A stretch of DNA of 64,000 nt, taken from assembly GCA_022316685.1 (NCBI GenBank), contig JAKJHU010000039.1, positions 1 to 64,000 on the forward strand. Direction: 5' to 3'. The position numbers were made by a program, and so were the translations under genes. The notes under the pieces were generated by a model. The model did no database searches and was not told where the DNA came from. It worked only from the letters and a program-made list of their open reading frames with translations. Positions 22,501 through 31,300 of this stretch are shown one piece after another; position 1 is the stretch's first letter; each line of letters begins with the position of its first letter. Source of the stretch: Progne subis subis (lineage: Eukaryota; Chordata; Aves; Passeriformes; Hirundinidae).

Positions 22501-24713
22501 TCTCTCCTTGAAGCCAGGGCTCTCCAGAGATCCACTCATGCCAGTGAGCAAATTCCTCCCCATTACCTAAACTTCCTCTAGACCCATTTCCCAGCCACAT
22601 ATGGCTCTGGCTAAAACTCAGGATAGAAGTGGGTGCAAATTTCCTCACTGATAGCTGTTGGAAAGCATTTGGTAGGTAGGGGCTGGCTGTACTTCTCGAC
22701 AAAAGGAAGCGTAGCACAGCCTTCCCTCCTAATTCCCTCAGAGGAGGTGAAGAAACTTCATGCCATCCTCTGCTCCAATGCTCAGGTGGGCATGAACTCA
22801 GTGGCATGCAGCCAATTACCCTGTATGACTTCCCATCAAGTTTACCTCCCACTGGTGTGCATGGGAGCACCTTCAGTCTCAGAGGTCCACTCCTCACTAC
22901 CCTGCAGCTCTGGGTGCTGCATTCATCACCCTGAGCCTGAAGGGAACTGCGTCTCTCCATCAGCAGAAGGATGAGAATGGACTAAACAACCCAGTGGCCA
23001 TTTCCAGCTGTCCCGGTGGGCCTGCTGACCTCCTCCAGCTCCTCCTGCCATCCTACCTTGCCTCTTCCCATGTGTCCACACTGCTAAAGGTTGTTCACAT
23101 GTGGAAAACTTCCCCTCAGCTCTGATCTACATTGCAGTAACAGCAGCCTGAAGCCCCAGGACTCAGAGGGAGATGCCAGAGACTGCCAGGAGCTCAAGGC
23201 AGCCCTTGCCGACAGCTGTGAAACCAGAGCAGAGAATGCTGCTCTGTGGTGGAGTGACCTTGGAAGCCATCTACTCCCAGGTCCGGCTGTGATGTGGAGG
23301 TTGAAACTGGAGCCTCTCCCCTCCATTCAGCACGTGTGACACCACTCTGGTGGCACTGCATCCTGCTTCAACTGCTCCCATATGCCAAAAATACCCATGA
23401 GATGTAGAAAGTTTGTCACGGGGCCACCAATACAGCTGAGGGCAAGAGTTATCAAGTATAAGGAGAGGATGAGATAATGGGGACGGTTTGGCCTGCAGAA
23501 AAGTTTGAGGGGGAACATTATTACTATCTTCAGCAACCTGATGGGAAAGTACAGAGAAGATTGGGTCAGATGCTGCCCAGATGTCCACAGTGACAACCTG
23601 AGAGAGACCAGGCACAGGCTGCAAAAAGGGAAACTGCATAGTTATTAGAGGAAAAAAATTCCTGAGTAGCCAATGCATGGGTGGGTGTACATGGAAACTG
23701 TGTTCTCTGCACCCTGGCAACACTCAAAACTCAACATCAGTGGCCGGATCAAATTCGACCCTGCTTTGAGACAGCAATGTGGACCAGGTTTTCTCCAGAA
23801 GTTCTTTCAGACCTCAGTTATTCAGTGTTTTCAAAGACCTACGGATGGCAGAGGTACCAGGCTCTGATACTTCAAGGTACTTCGCTTACGCCCTCCAAAT
23901 CCCCGCGAGGCCAACAGAGAGGCTAAAGGAGGCACAAGGAGCCCAGCTGGCTCTGGGACGGATGCATGCGAAGCCGGGATCCCAGCCGGCAGCATGGGAC
24001 GAGCGCAGCCAAACCCCGGCGTGGCAGGACTGCCGGTGTCGCAGGCGAAGCACGGGACGGGCGTGCGGCGATGGAGACAGGCAGTTCTGGGCGGGTGGAA
24101 GCGAATCCCCCAGAGACGAGGCTCCGATTCCACGGGGACGACAGCGAGCGCAGCGAGAGCAACGCTCCCCAGCTTCCCATCACTCGTGCCAAGAGCTTGA
24201 AAGGAGGGAAAGGCAAGCTCACTCCGCTCCAGCCCCACACCCTGTCCTGCATCCCCCCGCGGCTGCGCTCAGCCGGGGTCAGCCCCTCGACCGGGCCTGG
24301 TGAGGCGGCTGCCGATGGATGGCCCGGCGGCGGGAGGCTCTTTGGGAGCCGGTGCTCCGCCGTCTCCGTTCCGGATGCTCCAGCCGCCTACAGCCAGCCC
24401 TTGACCGGGAGCCTAGCGCCCTCCGGCCCCGCTCCGCCGCCAGGTGCCGGGGCGGCAGCGCAGGCACCGCTCGGAGCTCTCCCGCCCGGTGGGATCCGCC
24501 GCCCGCCTCGCGCGGTGCTCACCTGCGCCCGAAGAGCTTGAGGCCAGTGAAGCGCTTGTTGCTGTGGCGGCGGCCCAGCGGAGGCGGCGGCGGCGGCCCC
24601 CACTCGGGCTCGGCGCCGCCCGACGCCCCGGAGGAGTCGGCCGTGGCGGCGGCGGTGTCGGAGGAGTCGGCGGAGGGCGAACCGCCGGACGGCGGGGGCC
24701 GGGCCGCCTCCAT
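1474..24713 (-). CDS. DGKZ: DGKZ, diacylglycerol kinase zeta (5' half, partial)
   Basis: This is the gene span from the short-isoform start codon to the last exon visible. The family phosphorylates diacylglycerol to phosphatidic acid and so ends DAG signalling; the zeta type acts at the membrane and in the nucleus. Six coding exons are seen: two alternative first exons (24523-24713 and 4529-5229), then common exons at 3531-3639, 2729-2824, 1855-1932 and 1474-1530. Junction phases agree throughout. The common part reads from [10 protein letters not shown] through the first C1 (cysteine-rich) domain and stops at SRNIRE. The human protein continues with a second C1, a MARCKS-like basic patch, the kinase domain and ankyrin repeats; these must lie left of position 1. 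The human gene also follows CREB3L1 in the same orientation, which supports orthology. Family identity is near certain; exact transcript ends are not known. Confidence 0.93.
1855..1932 (-). CDS. DGKZ: DGKZ exon 4, core of C1 domain 1
   Basis: There are 26 codons in phase 0, too short to stand out as an open reading frame. The acceptor is CCTTCAG and the donor AAA|GTGAGT. The peptide runs [18 protein letters not shown] and on to EQLEK. It contains the CxxC pair and the His/Cys pair of the C1 zinc-binding fold and is almost identical to human DGKZ. Confidence 0.95.
2621..2642. repeat. (CAG)7 microsatellite
   Basis: Seven perfect CAG units in a DGKZ intron; not coding. Confidence 0.97.
2729..2824 (-). 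CDS. DGKZ: DGKZ exon 3, start of C1 domain 1
   Basis: There are 32 codons in phase 0 between TTTCAG and the donor CTG|GTGAGT. The peptide runs from [12 protein letters not shown] through [10 protein letters not shown] to MAKLL. It supplies the leading His and the first Cys pair region of the first cysteine-rich (C1) zinc-binding module. As in mammals, the position after FCYV is Gly rather than a second close Cys, an atypical feature shared by the type IV DGKs. Confidence 0.95.
3531..3639 (-). CDS. DGKZ: DGKZ common exon 2
   Basis: The acceptor TCTTCCAG precedes one base that completes the phase-2 codon of either first exon, then 36 codons starting [11 protein letters not shown] and ending [12 protein letters not shown]. 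The donor is AGC|GTAAGT. Human DGKZ has KAITKSGLQHL and [12 protein letters not shown] at the same place. The stretch between the two blocks is diverged ([11 protein letters not shown]) and matches a Pro-rich variable linker in the human protein. Confidence 0.93.
3640..4528 (-). other. DGKZ: DGKZ intron between long first exon and exon 2
   Basis: This is intronic sequence between the proposed long-isoform donor and the exon 2 acceptor. GC content rises towards 4.4 kb as it nears the long-isoform exon. No further coding exon is recognised. Confidence 0.6.
4529..5229 (-). CDS. DGKZ: DGKZ long-isoform alternative first coding exon
   Basis: The ATG at 5229-5227 starts METFFRRHF, followed by PTGKARRRS (about residues 25-35), [15 protein letters not shown], a [11 protein letters not shown] block and YRRLSQRR. 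The same blocks occur in the same order in the human long DGKZ isoform. The proposed donor AG|GTGCCC at 4528 gives 701 coding nt (233 codons plus 2), matching the phase required by exon 2 and close to the roughly 242 residues of the human segment. That donor is weak; a later phase-2 GTATGT at about 4440 would add some 30 codons. The exon is GC-rich. A splice-acceptor-like sequence ends 17 bases before the ATG, so an upstream noncoding exon may exist. The N terminus is certain; the 3' boundary is tentative. Confidence 0.85.
5230..5260 (-). other. DGKZ: Possible splice acceptor just before the long-isoform ATG
   Basis: On the minus strand a CTTAAT branch-like motif is followed by a mostly pyrimidine run and GTTAACAG at about 5246. 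Only 16 bases then remain before the METFF start codon. If used, the long isoform would take its 5' UTR from an exon further upstream. Judged by eye only. Confidence 0.4.
6198..6218. repeat. (CCA)7 microsatellite
   Basis: Seven perfect CCA units in the large DGKZ intron. Any His-rich or Thr-rich frame across it is an artefact. Confidence 0.97.
6707..6727. repeat. (AGGG)5 microsatellite
   Basis: About five AGGG units in a DGKZ intron. Confidence 0.95.
7019..7470 (-). mobile_element. CR1 LINE fragment
   Basis: The + strand shows the reverse complement of a bird CR1 3' portion: a short AGAATC tail near 7021, then the blocks CTCTTGTCCTATCAC, GGGAGAAGAGACTGACCCC, CCTCAGCCGCTCCTC, and CCTCACCAGTGCCAAGTACAG, in the family order. 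Sense is therefore on the minus strand. It is 5'-truncated with no reverse transcriptase frame, so it is inactive. It lies in a DGKZ intron. Confidence 0.9.
12780..13170. promoter_or_regulatory. Small GC/CpG-rich block inside DGKZ intron, possible alternative promoter
   Basis: This segment has clearly more CpG than the surrounding intron and ends next to a 100-codon ORF. Its position between the two known DGKZ first exons would suit a noncoding first exon for the long isoform, which has an acceptor-like sequence before its ATG. No transcript evidence; composition only. Confidence 0.35.
13262..13564 (-). CDS. Unrecognised 100-codon open reading frame
   Basis: A true ATG at 13564 starts a 100-residue frame, [20 protein letters not shown]..., ending EPAWTKD and TAG at 13262. 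I do not recognise a family. It has a mixed hydrophilic composition with several Trp and a [14 protein letters not shown] segment, no signal peptide and no membrane span. It does not read like low-complexity or repeat-derived sequence. The ATG context is only moderate. A good donor (GAA|GTAAGT) lies about 10 bases past the stop codon, so the segment could be a 5' UTR exon carrying an upstream ORF rather than a gene. The frame is open upstream of the ATG for at least 50 bases. An AP-1 site (TGAGTCA) is at 13607-13613. It could also be a chance ORF. Confidence 0.25.
   Translation of the reverse strand: MTEITIAGDGDTSWSELAFGMTFRPLPAKTKEEMGFVDPKGRWVMFGWEQIPRGSWGTRRVVKHDGEVPRLAMRGPMEGFHDEGRQRPPETPVEPAWTKD
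14509..14660 (-). mobile_element. CR1 LINE 3'-end fragment
   Basis: It begins with ACAGAATCACAGAATGAT and continues with CTTCCACTAGACCAGGTTG and CCAACCTGGCCTTGAACA, the typical reverse complement of the avian CR1 tail. It is a short, 5'-truncated, inactive copy in a DGKZ intron. Confidence 0.92.
17056..17078. repeat. (GGGA) microsatellite
   Basis: Five to six GGGA units in a DGKZ intron. Confidence 0.95.
20655..20752 (+). mobile_element. CR1 LINE 3'-end fragment
   Basis: The sequence GTGTCCCTGCCTATGG, GGACTGGATGATCTTTAAAG, TCTTCCAACCTGAACCA and a TCTGTGATGCTATGATT tail match the sense-strand CR1 3' end. It is short and diverged. Confidence 0.88.
22085..22290. promoter_or_regulatory. Candidate intronic enhancer with GATA and homeodomain-like motifs
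   Basis: CTTATCT at 22139-22145 and CTTTATCAGC near 22161 are inverted GATA sites, with several CAATTA/TAATT homeodomain-like cores within 150 bases. The block is AT-rich within a GC-richer intron. The motifs are visible; enhancer activity is inferred. Confidence 0.3.
23455..23832 (+). mobile_element. Diverged CR1 LINE fragment
   Basis: CR1-like order is seen in the sense direction: a TTGGCCTGCAGAAAAG segment, a stretch resembling the CAACCTGATGGG region, and a tail with TTCTTTCAGACCTCAGTTATTCAGTG. It is considerably decayed, so the boundaries are approximate. It lies just outside the DGKZ CpG block. Confidence 0.65.
24523..24713 (-). CDS. DGKZ: DGKZ short-isoform first coding exon
   Basis: The ATG at 24713-24711 opens a 63-codon stretch that begins [11 protein letters not shown], is rich in Ser/Ala/Pro, and ends [14 protein letters not shown] with two extra bases (AG). 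It is followed by a consensus donor, GTGAGC. The human short isoform also starts with a Ser-rich low-complexity stretch and ends in a similar NKRRFPGLRLFGHR block at the same splice phase. The frame stays open upstream to a GTG at 24770 but has no upstream ATG, so the ATG at 24713 was chosen. The exon lies in a dense CpG-rich block, as expected for a promoter-proximal exon. Confidence 0.9.
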
Positions 24714-25312
24714 GGCCGAGCTCAGGGCTCGGCGCCGCCGCCGGCGCGGTTCCGAGCCAGGGGAGGGCACCGGGGGCGGGCGGGGGGCGCGGCCGGCTCG
24801 GGCTCCCGCCCCACCGGGGCCGCGGGCAGGAAGTGCGGCCGCTCACCGGTGGCACCGGCGGCCGAGCCGCCAGCGCCGCCTGCCGAGCGCGGCGATCGGG
24901 GCTGGCGGCGGAGCCCGTCCCGTGGCCCGGCGCCCGGCGCCGCCGCCTAAGGAAGCCGCGTGTCAGCCCCGCCGCCGCCCCGCGCTCGGAAGAGGCTCGG
25001 AGGCAGAAGCGGAGCCTCCCCCTGCCTCCGCCTCCGCCTCCCATTGTTCACCGCCGGACGGAGGGGACGGAGCCAACAGCCCTGTCGCCGCCGCCACCGC
25101 CCTCTCCGGGGACCGGCGGCCGCCGCCGGCCTTGTCGCCGAGGCCAGCACCGAGGCTCTTACCCAGCCCGGCGACCGCCTGCCCCGCTTCTCCCTGAGCC
25201 CAGCGACACCGCTGGTTCAGCGGGCAGCGGCAGGGGCTGGCCCGTTCGCCATAGCTGCCAGTCCAGGCAAAGAGCAGCTCTCCCAGCCCTCCTTTGCATA
25301 GAAAATGTGCCG

Positions 25313-25326
25313 GTTGCAATGGCAAC
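25313..25326. promoter_or_regulatory. RFX-type X-box-like inverted repeat
   Basis: The sequence GTTGCAATGGCAAC matches the palindromic RFX-factor X-box with one mismatch in the left half-site. It lies about 600 bases upstream of the DGKZ short-isoform ATG, at the edge of the CpG block. A near-octamer element (TTTGCATA) is just beside it. Motif match only. Confidence 0.4.
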
Positions 25327-25330
25327 TTCC

Positions 25331-28300
25331 CCGCTTCCCAAGGGTGCGGAGCCGGGCTGAAAGCCGGGGCTGCGGGGGCTGCCAGAACAGGGCCCTGGCT
25401 GCTCACTGCACGGTGCTCCCGCTGACCCTTAACACCCTGGGCCAGGTCCCACTGGCAGCCTCAAACACCCGCCGTTTCCAGAAGGGCTGGTGGGGATGGG
25501 GCCATGCTTGCCGGCCTTCCCAGAAACCGACAGCCCAGGCAAAGCTGGGCTGGCCCACTGTGCTCACGGGCTAGGCATCGAAAGCGCTCATGCAGCCCTC
25601 TGACATCCTGGCTGGGAGATTGTGCTGCGCAAGCCCAGGCATAAGAGAAGAGGAGGGGATTGCGGGCAAGGCGCTGGGCAAGCAGAGGAAGCCTTTCCCC
25701 CGGTCCCCGAATCATGGGCTGCCAGCACTCTTCACAGCACCTTAGCCCCGCAACGATAAGAGGAAGGCGGCAGAGCCCAGCTCGGTGGGTACCTTATGTC
25801 TACGTCCCCCGGAGGGCTCTGGGGAACGTCCCAGGAGCGATGCCGCCACATCTGCCGCAGCATGAGCTGATGTGCTCAGCCAGCCCGGGGTTCACTCTCG
25901 CTCTTCCTCCCCCAGCAGCCGCTTTCCGGAGTCATCCCGAGGGCAGGTCCCTGGCAGTGCTCCGCCGCCCGGCCGGGGCCCCGGCTTTGTTTGCACCCTC
26001 CACCTGGTTCCTCTCTCCGCACTTCCTGGAAGTGTGAGGGCGGCTGTCATCGCAGCCGGCTCCGCGGCCTTCTTCCCACGGCGCTGGCCTCCTCCTTCTC
26101 CTCCGGGTCTCCAGTGAAGCTTCGTGTGCACCCTCAGCAAGCAGGAGCACGTCCTGGCATGCTGGGCTGAGCGCCGAGGAGCCGCACCTCCCTTGCTGAG
26201 TGGTTCTCTGAATGCCCTCAGACTTGAGAGAGCCCCCTCTCCCAAAGCTGCCCCAGCACCGCCGTGCATATCAGGCCATGGCAGTGCGGTTGTGCTCCTG
26301 CCACCCAGCCTGGGCCATGCACATCCTTACCCCGCAGGGTACCACAGCACTCAAAACTCCTGGGTGTTTATGTCCTCCCTGTACGGCAGGTCTGAAAACA
26401 ACCTCCAGCATCTGCTCAATCTGCACTGGAGTTCATTGAAAAAAGGCTTTAGTAAACCAGGAATGGGCAGTGTGAAAAGTAGAAGCATCTAGGAAGCTCC
26501 CGGCCAGCCTCCAAAGAACGGAGAAACAGCCTGACGTACATCATCCATCCCCCAGTCTGAGGTGACGCAGCGTAAAGCTGCAGGCCCGGCCTGTCCTCCA
26601 AAAAACCCCAGCTTTTCACAAGCAGATGCTACTCGGTGTGCTCTGGCTCCAGGAAAGCTTCAGATCACCAAGAGGGTCTATGGTCAGCTTCTATGGGCCA
26701 GAGAAAAGCAAGCAAGCAAAGATGGTCCTGGCAGCCTGCACAGATGGCATTTCTAAAGGGGCTCATGGTCTTGCTTTAAACTCCGTCATCAAAAGGAAAA
26801 AAGAAAACATTGACAGACCTTGATCTCACCAGGCAAGCTCTGAAACTGAACACAACCCACTGCATTAATTACTGTGCAGAGAGAGGAAAAGGCAGGTCCT
26901 GGATGCCTAACTCCAGCTCACAGATCAGGGAGGGGAGAGTTTTGTTATTGCGGAAAGAGTTCGTCATACCCGCTGCTTTGCATGCCATGTTATGTTAGTT
27001 GCATTTTCTCCCTGCCTGCAGACATTTCCCTTTCATGTTTCATGCTCTGTCTCGTGGTGTTGGTGTCTAGTCCTCTTACCCAGGAGCATCAGGAGTACCA
27101 GAGCTTGGTGGGGCTGTTGGAGAAGTAACACACCCTGCCCTGGGTCCTTCACCATACCCTGTGTTCTGTATCCATGTGCCCTTTCTGTTCCTTGGGCTTG
27201 GTGTAAAACTGTGGAGGAAGCCCTAGTAATCCCAGTCCTGGCTGTTCTTGGTCAGGAGACCAGAGAAGACAGGTCCTGCTGCACAGGCTCTGTAGGCAGC
27301 ACAGGAGAGGGATGGGGATCACTGTGCTGGATGTTACTGTGAATTGGCACCTTGTCTTCATGCTAGTTTGTGCAGCACCCTGGTACTGAAAGGATTAAGC
27401 TGCCTGCTTCAGCCAAACTCAGCAGGATACCTGCCTGTGGGATTCGTTGTGAACAGGGATCAGATAAGGGAGGGAGTGGTCAGGGGAAGGATGGCTCCTG
27501 GTTCAGGGATCCCAGCTCTCCCCATCCAGCAGTGTTTGGATGCAGGTTGGCATTGCCCCTAATTCTGGTTAGTGCCCCTAACAACCTGTCCGCTGGCCTA
27601 CCCGAGGAGTCCCACCCCACGGTTCCCCTGCACACCTAGAGCACATGCAAGGTGGAGGCTGTGGCTGTGAGGACAAACAGGGGAGGGAGGCTGTTGTTCT
27701 GCTGCCTCAGAGAGCTGACCTGGCTTGCCTGATGTGGAAAAACCCCAGCAGGAGGAAGGGCAGGAGCATCCCCTCTGGCAGCAGCAGGGTCTTGGGTCAG
27801 TTTAAACCAGAGAGTGTGTCTGGTTTAAGGTGGGGCTTGGGGCTGCATTATACCATCCCTCCCTGGCACGCTGCTGGTATGTCCCTGCACAGCCAGGCTG
27901 TACCCACAAACTCAGTGTTTCTCCAAAATTACTCCTTTGGATGTTTCTATCTCTTGTTACACACAGTCCCATATCCAGTTCATCACTGCCTTGCGCATAG
28001 GAACATCCAGAATGACAGCCAGAATGAGAATGAACACACACCAGCGCTGTGCTCCAAGCCCAGGGTAATGCCAACTCCAAATCCACCCCAGCCCTGTGCC
28101 ATGCACTGCAGCCTGTGTCTGACAGTGAGGCCCAGCAGAGCTTGTCCCTGGTTCTGCAAAGAGTCGGAGCAGGGGATAGTGAGACGCTTGTCACCCCCAA
28201 CCAAAGTCTGTGAGGAGCCCCTTGCTCATTTCCTTTCCTCTGGTTGTGCCACTCATCTCCTCTCCCCTGCTCCACAGAGGGATGCAGAGACAGATGTCTC

Positions 28301-31300
28301 TGTCAGAGTGGAGCAGGCTTGGCTTGCTGGAAATGAATGGCAATTTGATTATGCTGCTCTGCAGAGCAGGGCTAACACAATTAAAAGGCCAGCAGGCAGG
28401 ACTCGCAGGAAGAAGATCTCCTCTCTATCCCTTTCTCCCTGCTGATAGCGGAGGCTCTCCTTTACTTCTTCCTTGGCTCCTATGCTGCCCAGGCTGTCCT
28501 GGGACTTCACAAACATCCAGAGTCTAGATCTGAAGGCAGAAGGAAGAGAAGACAGCAGAGAGTTGCAACCATCTTCCCCTGCGTCCCTACAGGCTCCTAC
28601 CTCCCTCTCTCCAGCAGCTCCTGCCAGCTCTCCCCTCTGGCCTGCCTGCTCTATGACCAAACTTCCTTGCTATTTACATTACAAAGCAGCCCCCTCTGCT
28701 CCACTCTGCATGTTATATTTAGCTCCCTGGCACACAACAGCCTGTGAGTTGCATTAGCTGCATCCTATCTGCCAGCCGGGGACCGCGCTGGGCAGCCGAG
28801 GTGCCTCACATCTCCCTAGTGGGACGGGAGCTGGCTGGGGGGCACAGAGGGACACAAGACCCCCTTTCTCGCTGCCAGGGCTGCGTGGAGCCCTCTGGTG
28901 CGTGGGCTGGTGCGGGCGCTGCCTCCGGACGTGACCGAGAGCCGAAGGGAACGAGTCTGACACCTGGCACGTCCCCCCGCCCCATAGATGGAGCCTGCGG
29001 AGAGCTCGTACAGGAGCTTTTGTGTGCTTGTGGTTTCCTTTCTGGGTAAACACCGCTCCGGGCTGGGTTGCTGGGAGCAGTGGCAGTAACAAAGGCTACT
29101 GCTGCAAGCATCACCCTGAAAGCAGTAATAAAATTGAGAGGGAGCTCACAACTGCTCAGGAGAGGTTGCAGGGTGCTGCTGGGACCCGCCACCACCCATC
29201 CCAGGCCTCTCTGGCTCCAGGTCGGCTTTCCTTACAGCAAAGTTCTGCCAGCCTCTAGCTTGCCCTATTCCCACTGGAGCTACCCTCCTCTGGGAGCTAG
29301 AGAAGATCCTGCCCCAGCACAAAACCTTGTTGGAGACACTCAAGGCAAGCAGGAGCTGAGTCTGGACTCCCCTTGGCCAAAGTGACAGTCTAGGGGGTTG
29401 AGGCACACAGCCCTGGTGTTTGCTCTGGGTTTGCTGTGGTGACAGAGGGCATTGGGTCCTTCTGGCATTGCAGAGGCACCTCCCTACTGGGAAAATGGCC
29501 CCAGAATGTGCAAATCTCGTGCACAAGCCAGCATCATTAATAAGTTTGGCATGAAACTGCTACTGAAAGCCCTAAATATAACCTAAGTGCTGAGCTCTCT
29601 TCCACCCGCCCAAGGCGCCTCCATACACCGTGGCAGCTATTTATGGAAGGAACTTTATTTCCATGGGATTAATATCATTTCTGCTCATTTCAAAACCTTT
29701 ATATAGCAGCTTATGCCGCCTGCCCCTCGTGATGACTAACAGGTCCCAGCAGGAGCAGGCAGGTTGGCAGCAAGGGCACTGGCACATCCGACCTTCAGCT
29801 GACATTGAGGATAACTGTGATGCCCACAGCCCATGGAGGAGGTCCTGCAAACTCTGTACCAGGGTCCAGTAAGTGTCTCCAGAGCTAGACAGCACAGCAA
29901 GGGATTTCTGTCAGACCCCTAGGGCTTCCCATGCTGAAGGAGAGGCACATGATGGAAGGTTAGCCCACCTCTGGGTAAGCTCCTTCACCACCTGACCTGC
30001 CTGACCTGAGGAAGCAGCCAGACCCGAAACTACATGGATGTCACAGGACAGAACAAGCAGATTTCCACCCCCAGACGCTTCCTCTCCCATTTCTCCTTCC
30101 CTTTGCTTGGCTGTCCAAAACGCAGGGTGGAGGAAGCTGGCTCATCCCAAGCACCATTTCTTCCTTTGCTGCTGGCCTGCAGGTTGCTGCAGCATTCCCT
30201 CCGACCTCTCAGAACCCTCCCTTCTGCAAAGCCTGCGTTGGACAGGGCAAACTCCCTTGGAAAGAGACCCCTTGTGAGGATTGTGCAGGACAGAGGGGCT
30301 TTGTGTTAGGGCAGCACAGGCTGGAGCATGTCATCTGAGCCACCTGATTGGGGTGGCTGGGGTGGGATGGGCAGGGTGCATAAAATCCCTAGCAAGCTTG
30401 GATAATTCTGGAACAAATTTGGGCTGATAATTTAGGTTGCAATATGGTCCCTTCCTCCCCTGGGGAGGCTGGAAAATTTCAGTTGGCTAATCTGTTCACA
30501 AAATGCACTGTGCACATCCGGAGAAGACAGCTAAGAGGAGAAAATCCTGCTCTGCTTGGCACAGTAATTCCTCATCTTCTGTGCCATCAGGGCAGAGACC
30601 CTCCCAGCTCTGCCTGGTGCCTCAGTGAGCAGCCCTGGTATGGAATGAGGACCAGGAGGGCTGCACATTGTCCCAGCTCCTGGAAAGGCTCAGAGACACA
30701 GGGCATCTGGGGAGGTCTCTGCCACCCCAGCTCTTCCTTGCCACCCACCACACGAATAACAAGTGCTGGGGATGAGTCAGCTTCGAGGCCCCTCCTGCTC
30801 TGCAGGCACTAATAAGGTTTCCCATTAGTTCCCATTACTGCAGTATTAGAGAGCAATTTGCTCACAGCTTGCACTGAAGCCCTTGCAAAGGGGGAAAAAG
30901 GGCTGCTGTATATGTGGGAGTGCAGATGGGAGGTGACCAACAGCTCTTGCCCCAAATCTTCCCCCTGGCAGAGCTCTGCACCCCAGGGTCCCCCAGGGCC
31001 CAGACCAGAGGCAGGAGAGCTCATCCAGCCCCTATCTGCCATAGCAGTGGCCATGGCACCAAGGTCCTGCATGTCAGTTTTCCACCTGCTTGTAAACTAT
31101 GTGGCACTTGCTGAGCATGGCATGACATGGTGACAGGGATCTCAGAAGGACACAGACATCCCTGTGCCAAGCCAGCTCTGGAGAATGTCAAGAAGGCAGC
31201 TCCTTCTTTCTCCCCTCCTCTCAGTCCCAGACTCTCACAGCAGTCCAGGGTCAGTCCTGCAATGCTCATGTTTAGTCTGAGCAGGTGCAGAGTCAAAGGA

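Larger units (their letters stand above)
5230..24522 (-). other. DGKZ: DGKZ first intron of the short isoform; 5' flank of the long isoform
   Basis: This is a 19-kb stretch with no exon I can confirm. It holds CR1 fragments (about 7.0-7.5, 14.5, 20.7 and 23.5-23.8 kb), simple repeats at 6.2, 6.7 and 17.06 kb, a small GC-rich block at 12.8-13.2 kb, an unrecognised 100-codon ORF at 13.3-13.6 kb, and a GATA/homeodomain-motif cluster at about 22.1-22.3 kb. The remaining segments look like ordinary intron. Confidence 0.6.
23950..25330 (-). promoter_or_regulatory. DGKZ: CpG-rich promoter region of DGKZ short isoform
   Basis: This stretch is far richer in C+G and CpG than its flanks and surrounds the short-isoform first exon. 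It contains many GGGCGG/CCGCCC-type Sp1-like boxes, and no TATA box sits at a fitting distance. That is typical of a broad CpG-island promoter. The transcription start is not determined; the 5' UTR should lie right of 24713. Long open frames on the opposite strand here are products of the base composition. Confidence 0.7.

Noticed and set aside
24319..25197. 292-codon + strand ORF across the CpG block
   Set aside because: Pro/Arg/Ala-rich low-complexity translation caused by extreme GC content, overlapping the real DGKZ exon on the other strand.
27645..28445. 266-codon + strand ORF in the intergenic region
   Set aside because: The composition is low in conserved-looking motifs, it crosses AT-rich putative regulatory sequence, and nothing in it resembles a known domain. 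Length alone is not evidence at this GC content.
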